From positions 124,001 through 188,000 of the forward strand of contig LJHR01000015.1 of the NCBI GenBank assembly GCA_001296005.1: DNA of 64,000 nucleotides, read 5' to 3'. This DNA comes from an alpha proteobacterium AAP38. GTDB lineage: Bacteria > Pseudomonadota > Alphaproteobacteria > Azospirillales > Azospirillaceae. Position 1 is the stretch's first letter. Every line of letters begins with the position of its first letter. The notes under the pieces are model-generated. The model searched no databases, was not told the DNA's origin, and was given only the letters and a program-made list of their open reading frames with translations. The translations under genes were made by a program, and so were the position numbers. Below are positions 63,931 to 64,000 of the stretch, piece by piece.

Positions 63931-64000
63931 ATGAGCCCGCAGCAGTTCCAGTCCCGCTTCGGTGTTTCACGTGAAACATTGGGGAAGCTGGAGGTCTATG
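63931..64000 (+). CDS. rsmG: 16S rRNA (guanine-N7) methyltransferase RsmG (partial, C-terminus outside window)
   Basis: Only the N-terminus is present: SPQQFQSRFGVSRETLGKLE, in which VSRETLxKLE is the conserved start of RsmG (GidB). I use ATG 63931; in-frame GTG 63862 and ATG 63904 would add a Pro-rich stretch. A consensus parS overlaps the codons for GVSRET, a location found in several bacteria. parA and parB are expected downstream, outside the window. Confidence 0.85.
   Translation, partial: MSPQQFQSRFGVSRETLGKLEVY
63963..63978. other. Consensus parS centromere site 5 (inside rsmG)
   Basis: Perfect TGTTTCACGTGAAACA overlapping the VSRET codons of rsmG, about 18.7 kb right of the proposed origin. 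Confidence 0.9.

Noticed and set aside
1-64000. CRISPR arrays, insertion sequences or prophage genes
   Set aside because: No regularly spaced repeats, transposase or phage structural motifs were recognised in any frame.

Overview
The window reads as the replication-origin region of an alphaproteobacterial chromosome, probably Rhodospirillales close to Azospirillaceae. The evidence for this is the high G+C content, the co-oriented block ppsR-maf-aroE-coaE-dnaQ diverging from hemE, the mnmE-mnmG-rsmG cluster at the right edge, a Fur/Mur-type regulator without the usual CxxC motif, an aerobic-type cobaltochelatase (cobS, cobT) and a chemoreceptor that combines PAS, PilZ and a C-terminal Cache-like segment. 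The species cannot be fixed from sequence reading alone. I see no insertion sequence, prophage, integron or CRISPR array; nearly everything is core or lineage-specific chromosomal sequence.

Layout. 0-5.4 kb: end of a DUF2244 gene, nth, hemW and a large chemoreceptor, then tRNA-Arg(CCU). 5.5-10.2 kb: cobaltochelatase genes cobT and cobS, separated by two tandem paralogues for small exported proteins, with a J-domain protein upstream. 10.3-15.2 kb: EamA transporter, BolA, an unknown protein and glnD. 15.3-21.8 kb: trpS, murJ, then dnaK-dnaJ; a REP-type palindrome separates murJ from dnaJ. 21.8-31 kb: arylamine N-acetyltransferase, a second REP-type palindrome, argG, a sensor kinase, a GDPD operon, a porin, purB and a sigma-54 promoter driving two 50-residue membrane peptides. 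31-41 kb: fur, an XRE regulator, an Hsp70-like protein, DUF599, a pentapeptide-PilZ fusion, thioesterase, ribbon-helix-helix protein, metallopeptidase, phhB, an exported MTA/SAH nucleosidase and a DUF885 protein.

41-50 kb: the origin. The hemE-ppsR intergenic region holds a cluster of DnaA boxes, and the flanking genes point away from it. On the right are hemE, a ferrochelatase-like gene lacking recognisable catalytic residues, nfuA, a GH73-like protein, a nitroreductase and ihfB. 50.6-64 kb: a guanidine-II (mini-ykkC) riboswitch in front of sugE/gdx, a TetR regulator, a SirB1-type protein, gshB, a second DUF885 protein, qor, a dienelactone hydrolase, a DUF255 protein, a DUF6489 protein, a 2Fe-2S ferredoxin, mnmE, mnmG and the start of rsmG. 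Five parS-like sites lie between 41.1 and 64.0 kb on both sides of the origin, so the window carries both the initiation region and the partition centromere. parA and parB are expected just beyond the right edge.

The least familiar elements are the sigma-54-driven pair of tiny membrane peptides (30.7-31.1 kb), the ferrochelatase-like gene beside the origin, the REP-type palindromes with GTAG tetranucleotides, the duplicated exported proteins inside the cobalamin locus, and tandem hairpins upstream of dnaK that may end a small RNA.
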